Shown here in pieces: positions 15,756-24,805 of a DNA stretch of 64,000 bases. This stretch comes from UBA4877 sp002399345 (GTDB lineage: Bacteria > Bacillota > Thermoanaerobacteria > Thermoanaerobacterales > UBA4877): assembly GCA_036752905.1 (NCBI GenBank), contig DAIORT010000001.1, forward strand, positions 310,001-374,000, given 5' to 3'. The notes below the pieces were generated by a model. It saw nothing but the letters and a program-made list of their open reading frames with translations. It had not been told where the DNA came from and did not search any database. The translations under genes and the position numbers were made by a program. How positions within the stretch are numbered: the first letter of the stretch is position 1; every line of letters begins with the position of its first letter.

Positions 15756-17022
15756 CTGTACTTCCTCCTATCATGTCCTTTATAGTTTTTATACCTGACT
15801 CGTCCAGGGTTACACTGACAGTTGATCCATCAGACATTCTTTTAACCTCAGCCAAATTATTCTGGATTTCATTATCACCGATAACTATAACATAATTGGC
15901 ATCCAGCTTATTGGCATATTTCATCTGCGCCTTAATGCTTCTGCCCAGGTAGTCGCTCTCTGCAGAAATGCCCATGTTCCTTAATGTATAGAGCATCTTT
16001 TGGGCATTTTTTTTGCCTTTTTCGCCGATGGGTGCTATATACAATCCTAGTTTTGGTGGCGCGGGTATTTTTACATTGTTTGCTTCCATTACATTAAGCA
16101 GTCTTTCTATACCCAGTCCAAAACCCATACCCGGTATATCCGGGCCACCGCACTCAGCTACCAGGCCGTCATATCTGCCACCCCCACACACTGTTCCCTG
16201 TGAACTTTTATTAGATGAAACTATCTCAAAGGCTGTTTTGGTATAATAGTCTAAACCCCTGACTATTTTGGGATCAATTACATAATCTATACCCAATACC
16301 TTAAGATACTCCTGCAAACTCTCGAAATGAGCTTTGCAGTCGTCACACAGATAGTCCAGCATAAGTGGAGCATCAGTTAGTTTAGCACCGTCTATTTTAC
16401 AATCCAGCACCCTCATTGGATTTTTCTCAAACCTTACTTTACAATCCGAACACAGATCTTTAAGTTTAGGCTTCAGATACTCCCGCAAGGCTTGATTATA
16501 GCGGTTTCTACATTTGGGACAACCAACGCTGTTAATATGCAGCTTCAATCCTTTTATACCCAAACCACCTAAAAAATTGACCGCCAGAGCGATAACCTCG
16601 GCATCAATGGCCGAATCGCCGCTTCCAAAGGCCTCTACACCAAACTGGTGAAATTCCCTTTGTCTACCTGACTGCGGCTTTTCATATCGGAAGGCAGGAA
16701 TTGCATAAAAGAATTTAGACGGCTGTTGCTGGGCATAGATATTGTTTTCAATGAGTGCCCTTACTACGGGTGCAGTTCCCTCCGGCTTAAGTGTGATACT
16801 TCTGCCTCCCTTGTCCTCAAAAGTATACATTTCTTTGTTGACAATATCAGTCGTCTCCCCGACACCCCTCAGGAATAACTCGGTATGTTCAAAGGTAGGG
16901 GTGCGGATTTCCTTGTAGTTATATCGGCCGCATATATTCATAAATTTTTCTTCTACATACCTCCATTTATATACATCGGAGGGCAAGATATCCTTTGTCC
17001 CCCGTGGAGCATTAGTCAACAT
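15736..17022 (-). CDS. hisS: Histidyl-tRNA synthetase
   Basis: 428 residues. The N-terminus is MLTNAPRGTKDILPSD. Motif 2 is YAIPAFRYEKPQSGRQREFHQFG, split over residues 100-120. The histidine-specific loops RGLDYYTKTAFEI and GGGRYDGL, the motif-3 text GFGLGIERLL, and a C-terminal anticodon-binding domain are all present. It charges tRNA-His. The ATG at 17022 has an AGGAG site. It is the first gene of the hisS-aspS operon; the leader T-box reads as Asp rather than His. Confidence 0.97.
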   Translation of the reverse strand: MLTNAPRGTKDILPSDVYKWRYVEEKFMNICGRYNYKEIRTPTFEHTELFLRGVGETTDIVNKEMYTFEDKGGRSITLKPEGTAPVVRALIENNIYAQQQPSKFFYAIPAFRYEKPQSGRQREFHQFGVEAFGSGDSAIDAEVIALAVNFLGGLGIKGLKLHINSVGCPKCRNRYNQALREYLKPKLKDLCSDCKVRFEKNPMRVLDCKIDGAKLTDAPLMLDYLCDDCKAHFESLQEYLKVLGIDYVIDPKIVRGLDYYTKTAFEIVSSNKSSQGTVCGGGRYDGLVAECGGPDIPGMGFGLGIERLLNVMEANNVKIPAPPKLGLYIAPIGEKGKKNAQKMLYTLRNMGISAESDYLGRSIKAQMKYANKLDANYVIVIGDNEIQNNLAEVKRMSDGSTVSVTLDESGIKTIKDMIGGSTDDGSTR

Positions 17023-17084
17023 AAAAATCACTCCTAACATTATTCATTCGACTGGGTGTAGATCCCATTAAATATAACTTTATA

Positions 17085-17330
17085 AAAAAATATATAAAAG
17101 CACCCCCGTCCCAGCTTAATTGCCAGGGACGGGGGTTACCCGCGGTGCCACCCTGGTTGGTTATACCCAACTCAGTTTAAATAACGCAAACAGCGTACGG
17201 GCTTACTTATATTCAGCCTGTAAACTCCCGGGTGTCTATAATGGATAACTGTATCCTCAAAAGACTCTCAGTCGCAGTCTCTTTTCCCTGTAGGTTATTA
17301 CCCGTTACTATCCCGTTCATCGTTTTTACT
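17085..17330 (-). promoter_or_regulatory. T-box leader of hisS-aspS with Asp specifier GAC
   Basis: On the minus strand the core AGGGTGGCACCGCGGG is present (TGGCACCGCG at 17141-17150). A terminator CCCCCGTCCC / GGGACGGGGG (17103-17135) with a T-rich tail follows. Stem I has a CGGG / CCCG base and an ATAGTAA motif on the 5' side. The 3' side of the specifier loop reads TATAGACACCCG, placing GAC (Asp) at 17234-17236. The UGGC of the antiterminator pairs with a G73 discriminator, found in tRNA-Asp, whereas tRNA-His normally has C73. Both readings therefore point to uncharged tRNA-Asp as the signal. Confidence 0.9.
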
Positions 17331-17427
17331 TTGATTAAATTAATATTATAATAATAAACATTTGACTCTTTGTCAAATATTATTTAAACAAATTGAAGCT
17401 AAACACCCATTAAATCCTTTTATCCAT

Positions 17428-18378
17428 CTACTTTTCTATAGTAAACTCTTTACCCACATCATATGTATTTTCAATAATCTTCATCAAATGATAAACTGTT
17501 TCATTATACGGTGTTGCTATTCCAAGTTTTTTACCTTCTCTTACAACCGCCCCGTTTATATAATCTATTTCCGTGGGAACTTTTCGAGCAACATCCTGAG
17601 CTAATGATGGGTAATGATCTCTTACCTCTTCACCCAAATTTCTTAAGTGTTCTATAGAATCATTATATTTTAGGTTAATACCTTTTTTATTAGCAACTTC
17701 CACTAATTCTTTTGTAATACCTCTCATTAAAACCCATCCGGATTCCTCATCCATTAACTCACCCATTTTGATTCCTAAAATGCCACAAAGAACATTAAAG
17801 TTAGCATTTATAACCAGTTTTTTCCATACCTTGTAGTTTGCATCTTCACTTACGTATGCATGTAATCCTGATTTGTTCATTATTTCTATCAAATCATTAA
17901 ACCTAGGATTATTTTCCCCATTATTTGTATTACATGCTATTTTACCTTCTGCCAATTGAAAACTGATATGGCCTGGCCCAACAAGAGTCGAGCTAAAATC
18001 AATAACGCCAAAGGCGACGTTTTCCTTTTTAACATATTCCGCTATTTTGTCAGTGTTACCTACACCATTTTGCAATGTCATTACAATTGTATTATCATTT
18101 ATCATAGATAATGATTTCTTTATTGCTTCAACAGTTTTTGTACCTTTTACCAAGAAGATGACTACATCAACAACACCAACACTATTAGGATCAGTAGTTG
18201 CCTTTATTTTTACATATTCACCTTCTTTTCCTAGTGGTTCCATAAATAAGCCCTTAGTATTGATAGCATCAACATGTGCTTTCCACGGATCTACAAATGT
18301 TACATCAACATTATCTTTAGCCAATAAACCACCTATAAGACTACCCATTGCTCCACATCCTGCTACTGCTATTCTCAT
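17428..18378 (-). CDS. 2-dehydropantoate 2-reductase family protein (PanE/ApbA-like)
   Basis: 316 residues. The N-terminal Rossmann fold is MRIAVAGCGAMGSLIGG. NGVGNTDKIAEY is the conserved NGxG region. VWKKLVINANFN carries the catalytic-type Lys, and the C-terminal helical domain includes HYPSLAQDVARKVPTEIDYI. Family members reduce ketopantoate with NADPH for coenzyme A synthesis, but paralogues act on other 2-keto acids. It stands alone between the hisS T-box and a long spacer, with no panB/C/D nearby. The sequence looks more AT-rich and Asn/Lys-rich than its neighbours, so recent acquisition is possible. Confidence 0.85.
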   Translation of the reverse strand: MRIAVAGCGAMGSLIGGLLAKDNVDVTFVDPWKAHVDAINTKGLFMEPLGKEGEYVKIKATTDPNSVGVVDVVIFLVKGTKTVEAIKKSLSMINDNTIVMTLQNGVGNTDKIAEYVKKENVAFGVIDFSSTLVGPGHISFQLAEGKIACNTNNGENNPRFNDLIEIMNKSGLHAYVSEDANYKVWKKLVINANFNVLCGILGIKMGELMDEESGWVLMRGITKELVEVANKKGINLKYNDSIEHLRNLGEEVRDHYPSLAQDVARKVPTEIDYINGAVVREGKKLGIATPYNETVYHLMKIIENTYDVGKEFTIEK

Positions 18379-18723
18379 AATAATGCCTCCATCTTTAAAA
18401 AATTCTGCCTTCCATTGAATATATATTAAATCTTGCTTCTTTAATGCCTACATTTAATTCAACAAACCATATTACTACAAATAACTTTAAGATTGGTTCA
18501 AAATTTGGCTACTACAGCACCCCATTGTAATACCTGCTCAATAGCACAAACATATCAATGTTATTAGAACAATATATATAAGTTATAAAATATCGGAAGC
18601 ATTAAAGAAAGGTGGCACTTTTAGATAATAAAAAATCCTGAAAACATTAACAGCAATGAAATCAGGACCTTTATGCTAAGATAGAAATGTGTACAATGTT
18701 AAATTTAGTTTGCCATCTAAAAC
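18379..18723. other. Intergenic spacer without a gene
   Basis: About 345 AT-rich bases. Apart from the terminator at 18637-18666 I see no open reading frame with a ribosome site, no tRNA and no clear repeat. The promoter of the PanE-like gene should lie near its left end, but no convincing -35/-10 pair was found. Confidence 0.5.
18637..18666 (-). terminator. Terminator after the MBL-fold gene
   Basis: CCTGA-AAA-CATT / AATG-AAA-TCAGG forms a stem with a symmetric internal loop. On the minus strand it is followed by ATTTTTTATT. It lies about 60 bases after the MBL-fold stop and probably ends the apt / rsh / dtd / MBL transcript. Confidence 0.65.
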
Positions 18724-19347
18724 TCACTTCATGTAAGGATTAACCTTTTTTTCCCTACCGATTGTGCTTGAAGGACCATGGCCCGGCCATACCTCCATCT
18801 CATCGGGAAGCTTTTTAAAAACTTTGTCGAGCGAGTAATGCAGGTCATCCATTGAACCTGTCTTAAGATCGGTTCTGCCCACCGACCCGGCAAACAAAGC
18901 ATCTCCGCATACACATTTGTTGTCAAATATAAGTGAGATACCGCCCACTGTATGTCCAGGCGTATGTTTTACAGTAATGTCTATGTCCCCTACTTTAATT
19001 ATGTCGCCGTCCTCAACCAATTTATCAGCCTTATACGATAACCTTCTGCCGGCTATCCATGGCGACGAATTAGATTCGGGATCTTCTAAAACAGCTTCAT
19101 CCTCCCGGTGTACAATAACCGTATTGCATCCTGTTCTCTTTTTGATTTCCTCCATAGCGCCACAATGATCATAGTGTCCATGGGTAAGCACAATGTATTT
19201 TATTTTTACACCGGCTTTATTTACCATTTCCATTATCCTATCCGGCTCAGCTCCGGGATCTACAACAATACCAACGTTATTGGCTTCATCAGCAATCAAA
19301 TAACAATTTGTCATTACCATGCCAACCGTTACCATATCAAATATCAT
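18724..19347 (-). CDS. MBL-fold metallo-hydrolase (glyoxalase II-like)
   Basis: 207 residues. The metal-binding motifs are THGHYDHCGAM, HTPGHTVGG, GDALFAGSVGRTD and the final WPGHG. Length and order match small single-domain glyoxalase II-like hydrolases (Bacillus YqgX type), which lack the C-terminal substrate domain of classical glyoxalase II. The substrate is unknown; hydroxyacyl-thiol hydrolysis is inferred from the family. It follows dtd closely in the rsh-dtd-MBL order common in Firmicutes. Confidence 0.9.
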   Translation of the reverse strand: MIFDMVTVGMVMTNCYLIADEANNVGIVVDPGAEPDRIMEMVNKAGVKIKYIVLTHGHYDHCGAMEEIKKRTGCNTVIVHREDEAVLEDPESNSSPWIAGRRLSYKADKLVEDGDIIKVGDIDITVKHTPGHTVGGISLIFDNKCVCGDALFAGSVGRTDLKTGSMDDLHYSLDKVFKKLPDEMEVWPGHGPSSTIGREKKVNPYMK

Positions 19348-19358
19348 AGAATTTCCTC

Positions 19359-19808
19359 CTAAAATTGCTTTTCGCTGTCTATCAGTATGGTCACCGGCCC
19401 ATCATTGTCAATCGATACCATCATATCAGCCTGAAATATTCCCGTCTCTACATTAACTCCATATTCCTTACATTTTCCGACAAAATACTCGTATAAACCC
19501 CTTGCATTATCAGTCGCCGCAGCTCTTATGTAGCTAGGTCTTCTCCCTTTTTTACAATCGCCGTATAAAGTAAATTGAGAGACAATCAAAAGCTCCCCGC
19601 CAACATCCATTAAAGAGAGATTCATCTTGTCATTATCATCGTCAAATATTCGCAAATTCACCAGTTTGTCAGCTAGATAATCGGCATCGTGCTGTGTATC
19701 ATCATTTTTTATTCCCAAAAGCACTACCAGGCCCTTTCCTATTTTTCCGGTAATACTACCATCAACCTTAACGCTTCCAGCCGCAGCTCTTTGCACTACC
19801 AGCCTCAT
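19359..19808 (-). CDS. dtd: D-aminoacyl-tRNA deacylase
   Basis: 149 residues starting MRLVVQRAAAGSVKV. The active-site motifs SQFTLYGD (about residue 77) and NDGPVTI near the C-terminus are both present. Dtd removes D-amino acids and glycine from mischarged tRNAs in the cytoplasm. The ATG at 19808 has an AAGGAG site eight bases upstream, and the preceding rsh gene ends 12 bases away. Confidence 0.97.
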   Translation of the reverse strand: MRLVVQRAAAGSVKVDGSITGKIGKGLVVLLGIKNDDTQHDADYLADKLVNLRIFDDDNDKMNLSLMDVGGELLIVSQFTLYGDCKKGRRPSYIRAAATDNARGLYEYFVGKCKEYGVNVETGIFQADMMVSIDNDGPVTILIDSEKQF

Positions 19809-19820
19809 ACTAAGCACTCC

Positions 19821-22025
19821 TTAAACAACATTTATTCTGAACACATCCATAACCCCGTCCAATTTCTTCAGGCGGTTCATTATATTCTCCAATTCATCCT
19901 TGGTATTTATCTTCAAAGTCATATTAATAACGGCTTGATGTTCCTTGCCTGTCTTGGCATTAACAGCTACCACGGGAACCTTGATATCGGAAAGAACCCC
20001 CGTAATATCCGAAAGAAGGCCATATCTGTCCGAGGCATTTACCTCAATATCCGCCTGATATTCTTCCAGGACCTTATTTCCCCATTCAACATTAATCAGC
20101 TTATTTTTATTTACACTGTTATTGTTTATATTAGGGCAATCCAATCTGTGAACGGATACGCCCCTGCCCTTGGTTATATAGCCAATTATTTCATCACCGG
20201 GCACCGGGCTGCAGCACTTGGCTATCCTGACAAGGACATTGTCCACTCCCGGTACACATATATCCCTTGCAGCTTTTTCTCTTTTTGCTTTTTTTGAATT
20301 GAATTTTGTTTTAGACCTGGCTTCGTCTGAGACATCTTTTACTTTATTCTCTTTAAATATCTCGCGGATACGCGGTATAATCTGAGATGTTGTAATACCT
20401 CCATAACCTAAAGCGGCATAAAGATCATCAGAATTCTTTACACTGATTTTCTTAGCCACCTCTTCACCTATCTCATCCACTGTGATTTCTTTCGGCCGGT
20501 GCAGACGGCTCAGCTCATGCTCTAATATTTCCTTGCCTCTGGAGATGTTCTCATCCCGTCTCTCTTTTTTAAACCACTGCTTTATTTTGTTTCTGGCCTG
20601 GGAACTTTTAACAATGCTAAGCCAGTCCCTACTTGGACCTTTCTTAGTATTTGAAGAAGTTATTATAGATACTATATCTCCGTTTTTAAGCTTGTAATCT
20701 AAGGACATAAGCTTGCCGTTTACCTTGGCGCCTATGCATCTGTGTCCGATATCAGTATGAATATTATAGGCAAAATCGATAGGTGTAGCACCTGCAGGAA
20801 GGTTTATAACATCTCCTTTTGGTGTAAATACATAGACCTCATCAGTAAAGAGATCAATTTTGAGGGTCTCCATAAATTCCCGTGCATCCTTTAACTCACC
20901 CTGCCACTCAAGAAGCTGCCTAAGCCACGATAGTTTTTTATCAAAACTGTCATCATTATTCTTGCCTTCTTTGTATTTCCAATGTGCGGCAATACCATAT
21001 TCAGCCGTCCTATGCATTTCCCATGTTCTGATTTGAACCTCGAATGTCTCACCACCCAAACCGATAAGTGTGGTATGAAGTGACTGGTACATATTAGGCT
21101 TGGGCATGGCAATGTAGTCCTTAAATCGTCCGGGAATAGGCTTCCACATTGTATGCACGGTTCCCAGCACTCCATAACAATCTTTTACCGTATCAACAAT
21201 AACCCTTATGGCGGTAAGGTCAAATATCTGCTCAAAGTTCTTGTGCTGCTGCTTCATTTTCCTGTAAATACTGTAGAAATGTTTGGGGCGTCCGTCTATG
21301 CTAGCTTTTATACCAACCTCATCTAATTTTACTTTAAGCTGAGCAATTATATTTTTTATGTATTCCTCTCTTTGAGCCCTCTTTTTTGCAACTTTTTCTA
21401 CGAGATCATAATAACCCTCCGGGTCTAAATATCTCAAAGATAAATCTTCCAGCTCCCACTGTATTTTTGAAATACCCAGACGATGAGCTATGGGGGCATA
21501 TATATCCAGCGTCTCCTGCGCTTTTTCCCTCTGTTTGTCAGGGGGTATATATTTTAGGGTACGCATATTATGTAGACGATCAGCCAATTTTATCAGTATC
21601 ACCCTTATATCCTTAGACATGGCCAGTAACATTTTCCGCATATTTTCCGCCTGCTCCTCCACCTTGGCACTGTTGTCTTTCCTCGATGCCCCGTCTACCT
21701 TTGAGCCGTTACCTACCTTGCCTAGTTTTGTAACACCGTCCACCAAATCGGCTATCTCGCCGCCAAATTCATCTTTAATATTTTCATATGAGACATCGGT
21801 ATCTTCAACAACATCATGGAGCAGTCCTGCGCAAATAGTATATGTATCCATTTGAAGCCCTGCTAGTATCTCTGCAACAGCGTCAGGATGGATAATATAC
21901 GGCTCACCTGAAAAGCGCTTCTGCTTGGAATGTTTTTCCATAGCATAGTTATAGGCCTTCTCTATAAGTTCTATATTAGCATTTTTATTATACTCCAATA
22001 CTCTGGTCAAAAGATCGTCTAACAT
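19821..22025 (-). CDS. relA: Bifunctional (p)ppGpp synthetase/hydrolase (Rsh)
   Basis: 734 residues with the full Rel layout. The HD hydrolase domain (LLHDVVEDTDVSYENI, residues 68-83) is followed by the synthetase domain (GRFKDYIAMPKPN and EVQIRTWEMHRTAEYGIAAH, about 300-350). TGS (VYVFTPKGDVINLPAG, about 395), a helical/zinc-finger region (CCSPVPGDEIIGY) and a C-terminal ACT domain complete it. The intact HDxxED motif indicates that hydrolase activity is kept, so it is a bifunctional enzyme. It lies downstream of apt and upstream of dtd. Confidence 0.96.
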   Translation of the reverse strand: MLDDLLTRVLEYNKNANIELIEKAYNYAMEKHSKQKRFSGEPYIIHPDAVAEILAGLQMDTYTICAGLLHDVVEDTDVSYENIKDEFGGEIADLVDGVTKLGKVGNGSKVDGASRKDNSAKVEEQAENMRKMLLAMSKDIRVILIKLADRLHNMRTLKYIPPDKQREKAQETLDIYAPIAHRLGISKIQWELEDLSLRYLDPEGYYDLVEKVAKKRAQREEYIKNIIAQLKVKLDEVGIKASIDGRPKHFYSIYRKMKQQHKNFEQIFDLTAIRVIVDTVKDCYGVLGTVHTMWKPIPGRFKDYIAMPKPNMYQSLHTTLIGLGGETFEVQIRTWEMHRTAEYGIAAHWKYKEGKNNDDSFDKKLSWLRQLLEWQGELKDAREFMETLKIDLFTDEVYVFTPKGDVINLPAGATPIDFAYNIHTDIGHRCIGAKVNGKLMSLDYKLKNGDIVSIITSSNTKKGPSRDWLSIVKSSQARNKIKQWFKKERRDENISRGKEILEHELSRLHRPKEITVDEIGEEVAKKISVKNSDDLYAALGYGGITTSQIIPRIREIFKENKVKDVSDEARSKTKFNSKKAKREKAARDICVPGVDNVLVRIAKCCSPVPGDEIIGYITKGRGVSVHRLDCPNINNNSVNKNKLINVEWGNKVLEEYQADIEVNASDRYGLLSDITGVLSDIKVPVVAVNAKTGKEHQAVINMTLKINTKDELENIMNRLKKLDGVMDVFRINVV

Positions 22026-22096
22026 ATTTCCACCCTTTAATTCAATTTATTAATACCTAAAATATCTGCCTTAGTTTACAAAAGAATATAGTATAA

Positions 22097-22624
22097 TTAT
22101 ACCGAATAATTTATTAAACTCTTTACATTATATCCTTTAAGACGTTCTCTTCCGCCTAACTCCGTAAGCTCAATTATAAAGACAAATGCCTCGATAACTC
22201 CGCCCAGCGATTCTACAAGATGCGCCGTGGCTGATACCGTACCGCCCGTAGCTAGAAGATCATCTACTATTATTACCTTCTGTCCCGGTTTAATGGCATC
22301 CTTATGAACTTCAAGGGAATCCATGCCATATTCCAACTTATATTCATATCTTTCTATATCCGCAGGTAATTTGCCTGGTTTTCTCACGGGAACAAAACCA
22401 GCGCCCAGTTCGTATGCAACCGAAGATCCTATTATAAAACCCCTTGCCTCCGGTCCTACTACAAGGTCAATATCATCACCATAAAAATCCTTACTTAATT
22501 CTTTAATGACATAATTAAAGGCCGTGGGATCCTTAAGCACGGTTGTAATGTCCTTAAAACTTATACCCTTTTGTGGGAAATCCTCTTTAATCCTTATCAT
22601 TGATTTAATGATAGACAGATCCAA
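22097..22624 (-). CDS. apt: Adenine phosphoribosyltransferase
   Basis: 175 residues. The N-terminal RIKEDFPQKGISFKDITT and the PRPP-binding loop VIIVDDLLATGGT are diagnostic. It salvages adenine with PRPP to AMP. Translation starts at a TTG (22624) with GGAGGG six bases upstream. It lies directly upstream of rsh, the usual Firmicute order; recJ, often the gene before apt, is absent here. Confidence 0.96.
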   Translation of the reverse strand: MDLSIIKSMIRIKEDFPQKGISFKDITTVLKDPTAFNYVIKELSKDFYGDDIDLVVGPEARGFIIGSSVAYELGAGFVPVRKPGKLPADIERYEYKLEYGMDSLEVHKDAIKPGQKVIIVDDLLATGGTVSATAHLVESLGGVIEAFVFIIELTELGGRERLKGYNVKSLINYSV

Positions 22625-22754
22625 GTCAAACCCTCCTACCGTGATTAATTTTGCTTAACTTAATAATTATAGCCCATAACCATAAGTATATCAAGAACAT
22701 TAACTGCAAATATGTGTTTTTCATTCGGATTCTAAGTTCGCAAGGTCTTTAATA

Positions 22755-24407
22755 TTATTTTGGTTTATGAAAAATAACACTTATTAGAAGCCATAAACCC
22801 AATATGACAGTTATAGTAAATGTAATAAAGCCTCCAAACGGCATACCAAAAATATACGGCCCTATATCAACCTGCATAAACATAGCCGAAGTAATTGACA
22901 ACGCAGCAACTAGAATACTTAACGACAGTTTATTAAAAGCATAATTTATGTCGTCCCTTAATTTTTGTGTCTCGATAAACCGGATTTTGAAATCTATGTC
23001 ATTATTTTTTATACGCCTTAAAAGCTTGGACATATATATAGGGATTTTAAGCATACTGTTGAAAGATTCTTTAACACCGCCGATCTTGTCCTTAATTGTC
23101 GACCGATAGTCATATATATCAAAGAAATTTTCTTCAAAAAATCGTGAGGATGCATCCGATAAATTGAACTCGGGATCAAGCCCTATGCCCACTCCCTCGA
23201 TGGTTATAGCTGCCTTCACCAGAAGTGTGAAATCAGGCGGCAGATTTACTTCATATTTGTATATGATGCTCATGAAATCCGTTAAAACTGCTTCCATATC
23301 TATATTCTCCAGAGAACCGGCATAAAGCTTATCAAAAAGCCTATTGAGTGCCCGCGAAAAGCCTTCATAGTCCGTGCTGCTGTCAATGGCCCTTATGTCA
23401 TCCAGTCCGTCTAAAACCAAATCGACGTCCTGGTTTACAAAAGATATAAAAAGTTTCCTGACAAATTTTATGAGATTTTTATCCAAACTTCCAACAATGC
23501 CGAAATCTATATATGCAATCTCATTATTCGAGAGTACCATAATATTTGAAGGGTGAGGATCACCATGAAAATGTCCAAAAATAAAAACCTGTTTCATAAA
23601 AGAAAAAGCTATCAGATTCGCAATATGTTTTATGTCATAGCCTTCATCCTTTAATCTCTCCTGGTCTTTAACTGGAATACCCGGTATTGTTTCCATGGTC
23701 AACACCCTTCTGGCTGAATAATCCCAGTAAACCACCGGGATATGCACCGAGTCATCATCATTAAAAAGCTGCCTGAACCTCTCGTTATTTCTGCCTTCCT
23801 GGTTATAATCCAACTCGCCTAAAATACCGTTTGATAGTTCCTGCACTATATCGGTATACTTAAGCGGCCCGGATTTTTCCGATCTGTCCAGAAATCGGGC
23901 AATAGCAAACATTATATCAATGTCACCGTATATATTTTCTTCTATATCCGGCCGCTGTATCTTTATTATAACATCTTTACCATTTTTAAGCTGGGCTCTA
24001 TAAACCTGTCCTATAGAAGCGGAAGCAATGGGTGTATCATCAAAGCGAGCAAAAACATCCTCCACTGATAATCCAATTTCTTTTTTAAATATTTGACGAG
24101 CGGTCGAACTAGCAAACGGCTGTGTATCATCCTGCAGATGTGAAAGCTCCTCAGCTAATCTTGCAGGTATTATGTCCGTACGTGTGCTGAGAATCTGACC
24201 AAACTTAATGAAAGTCGGCCCTAGTTCCTGAAAGCATTGCCTGATCCTGACTTCATAGGGTATCTTCTTATTGATATTTGATTTAGGTGTTATTCTGTAG
24301 GTAAGTCTGTCTGATAGCTCATAAAATCCATACCTGACAAAAGTATCTATGATTGTATTAAGTCTATGTATATTCCTCTTCTTCACATGAATCTTAAATA
24401 TATCCAT
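22755..24407 (-). CDS. ABC1/UbiB (AarF) family atypical kinase
   Basis: 550 residues. The kinase-like core shows the KxGQ region (FIKFGQILSTRTDIIP), the A-rich loop ASASIGQVYRAQL in place of a P-loop, HFHGDPHPSNIMV and AYIDFGIVG. Two hydrophobic helices end the protein (LSILVAALSITSAMFM and FITFTITVILGLWLL), anchoring it in the membrane. In respiring bacteria relatives support ubiquinone synthesis; in an anaerobe the role is open. It is paired with a phasin-like gene just upstream, a recurrent clostridial arrangement. Confidence 0.92.
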   Translation of the reverse strand: MDIFKIHVKKRNIHRLNTIIDTFVRYGFYELSDRLTYRITPKSNINKKIPYEVRIRQCFQELGPTFIKFGQILSTRTDIIPARLAEELSHLQDDTQPFASSTARQIFKKEIGLSVEDVFARFDDTPIASASIGQVYRAQLKNGKDVIIKIQRPDIEENIYGDIDIMFAIARFLDRSEKSGPLKYTDIVQELSNGILGELDYNQEGRNNERFRQLFNDDDSVHIPVVYWDYSARRVLTMETIPGIPVKDQERLKDEGYDIKHIANLIAFSFMKQVFIFGHFHGDPHPSNIMVLSNNEIAYIDFGIVGSLDKNLIKFVRKLFISFVNQDVDLVLDGLDDIRAIDSSTDYEGFSRALNRLFDKLYAGSLENIDMEAVLTDFMSIIYKYEVNLPPDFTLLVKAAITIEGVGIGLDPEFNLSDASSRFFEENFFDIYDYRSTIKDKIGGVKESFNSMLKIPIYMSKLLRRIKNNDIDFKIRFIETQKLRDDINYAFNKLSLSILVAALSITSAMFMQVDIGPYIFGMPFGGFITFTITVILGLWLLISVIFHKPK

Positions 24408-24434
24408 TTCATCACCAATTTTTTAAAAAAGAGC

Positions 24435-24463
24435 GGCACAATACCTTTATATGTATTATTGCC
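24435..24463 (-). terminator. Hairpin between phasin-like and UbiB genes
   Basis: On the minus strand GGCAATAATAC and GTATTGTGCC form an imperfect stem around ATATAAAG, followed by GCTCTTTTTT. It could reduce read-through from the phasin-like gene into the UbiB gene, or act as an mRNA processing site. Confidence 0.5.
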
Positions 24464-24477
24464 ACCCTTTATAAGCC

Positions 24478-24789
24478 TCAGTCTTTATTCGGTTTATTCT
24501 CAAGTTCCGATATTTTAGCACTTAAATCATCAATCCGAGACAAGAGCTCATCATATTCATCCCTGGTAATAAGATTGGATTCCTTTACCATAGAATTAAA
24601 TTCTCTCTTAAACCTGCTTTTCATATCAGACTTTTGTTTATCGACATCATGCATCAATTTTGATACAAAATCATTTTTTTCTTCTTTTGCAAGCTCTCCT
24701 CTTTCAATAAGCTGCTGTGATATCTCTTCAGCCTTATCTTTGGTCATATATAAGGCTCCTACACCTGCTAACAAGGCTTCCCTCAGCAT
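24478..24789 (-). CDS. Phasin-like coiled-coil protein
   Basis: 103 residues. A short hydrophobic glycine-rich start (LREALLAGVGALYMTKDKAEEISQQL, split) is followed by a highly charged helical region, and LLSRIDDLSAKISELENK forms a coiled-coil end. This matches the small phasin-superfamily proteins seen beside UbiB-like genes. No polyhydroxyalkanoate genes are nearby, so granule binding should not be assumed. Confidence 0.7.
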   Translation of the reverse strand: MLREALLAGVGALYMTKDKAEEISQQLIERGELAKEEKNDFVSKLMHDVDKQKSDMKSRFKREFNSMVKESNLITRDEYDELLSRIDDLSAKISELENKPNKD

Positions 24790-24805
24790 GATTACACCCC
24801 CATTT

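Noticed and set aside
15295..15798. Plus-strand open frame opposite aspS
   Set aside because: Shadow of aspS without ribosome site or family signature.
18379..18723. IS element remnant in the spacer before the MBL gene
   Set aside because: No terminal inverted repeats or transposase text were found on either strand.
19689..20297. Plus-strand open frame of 202 codons opposite dtd and rsh
   Set aside because: Antisense shadow of two well-supported genes, with no start signal.
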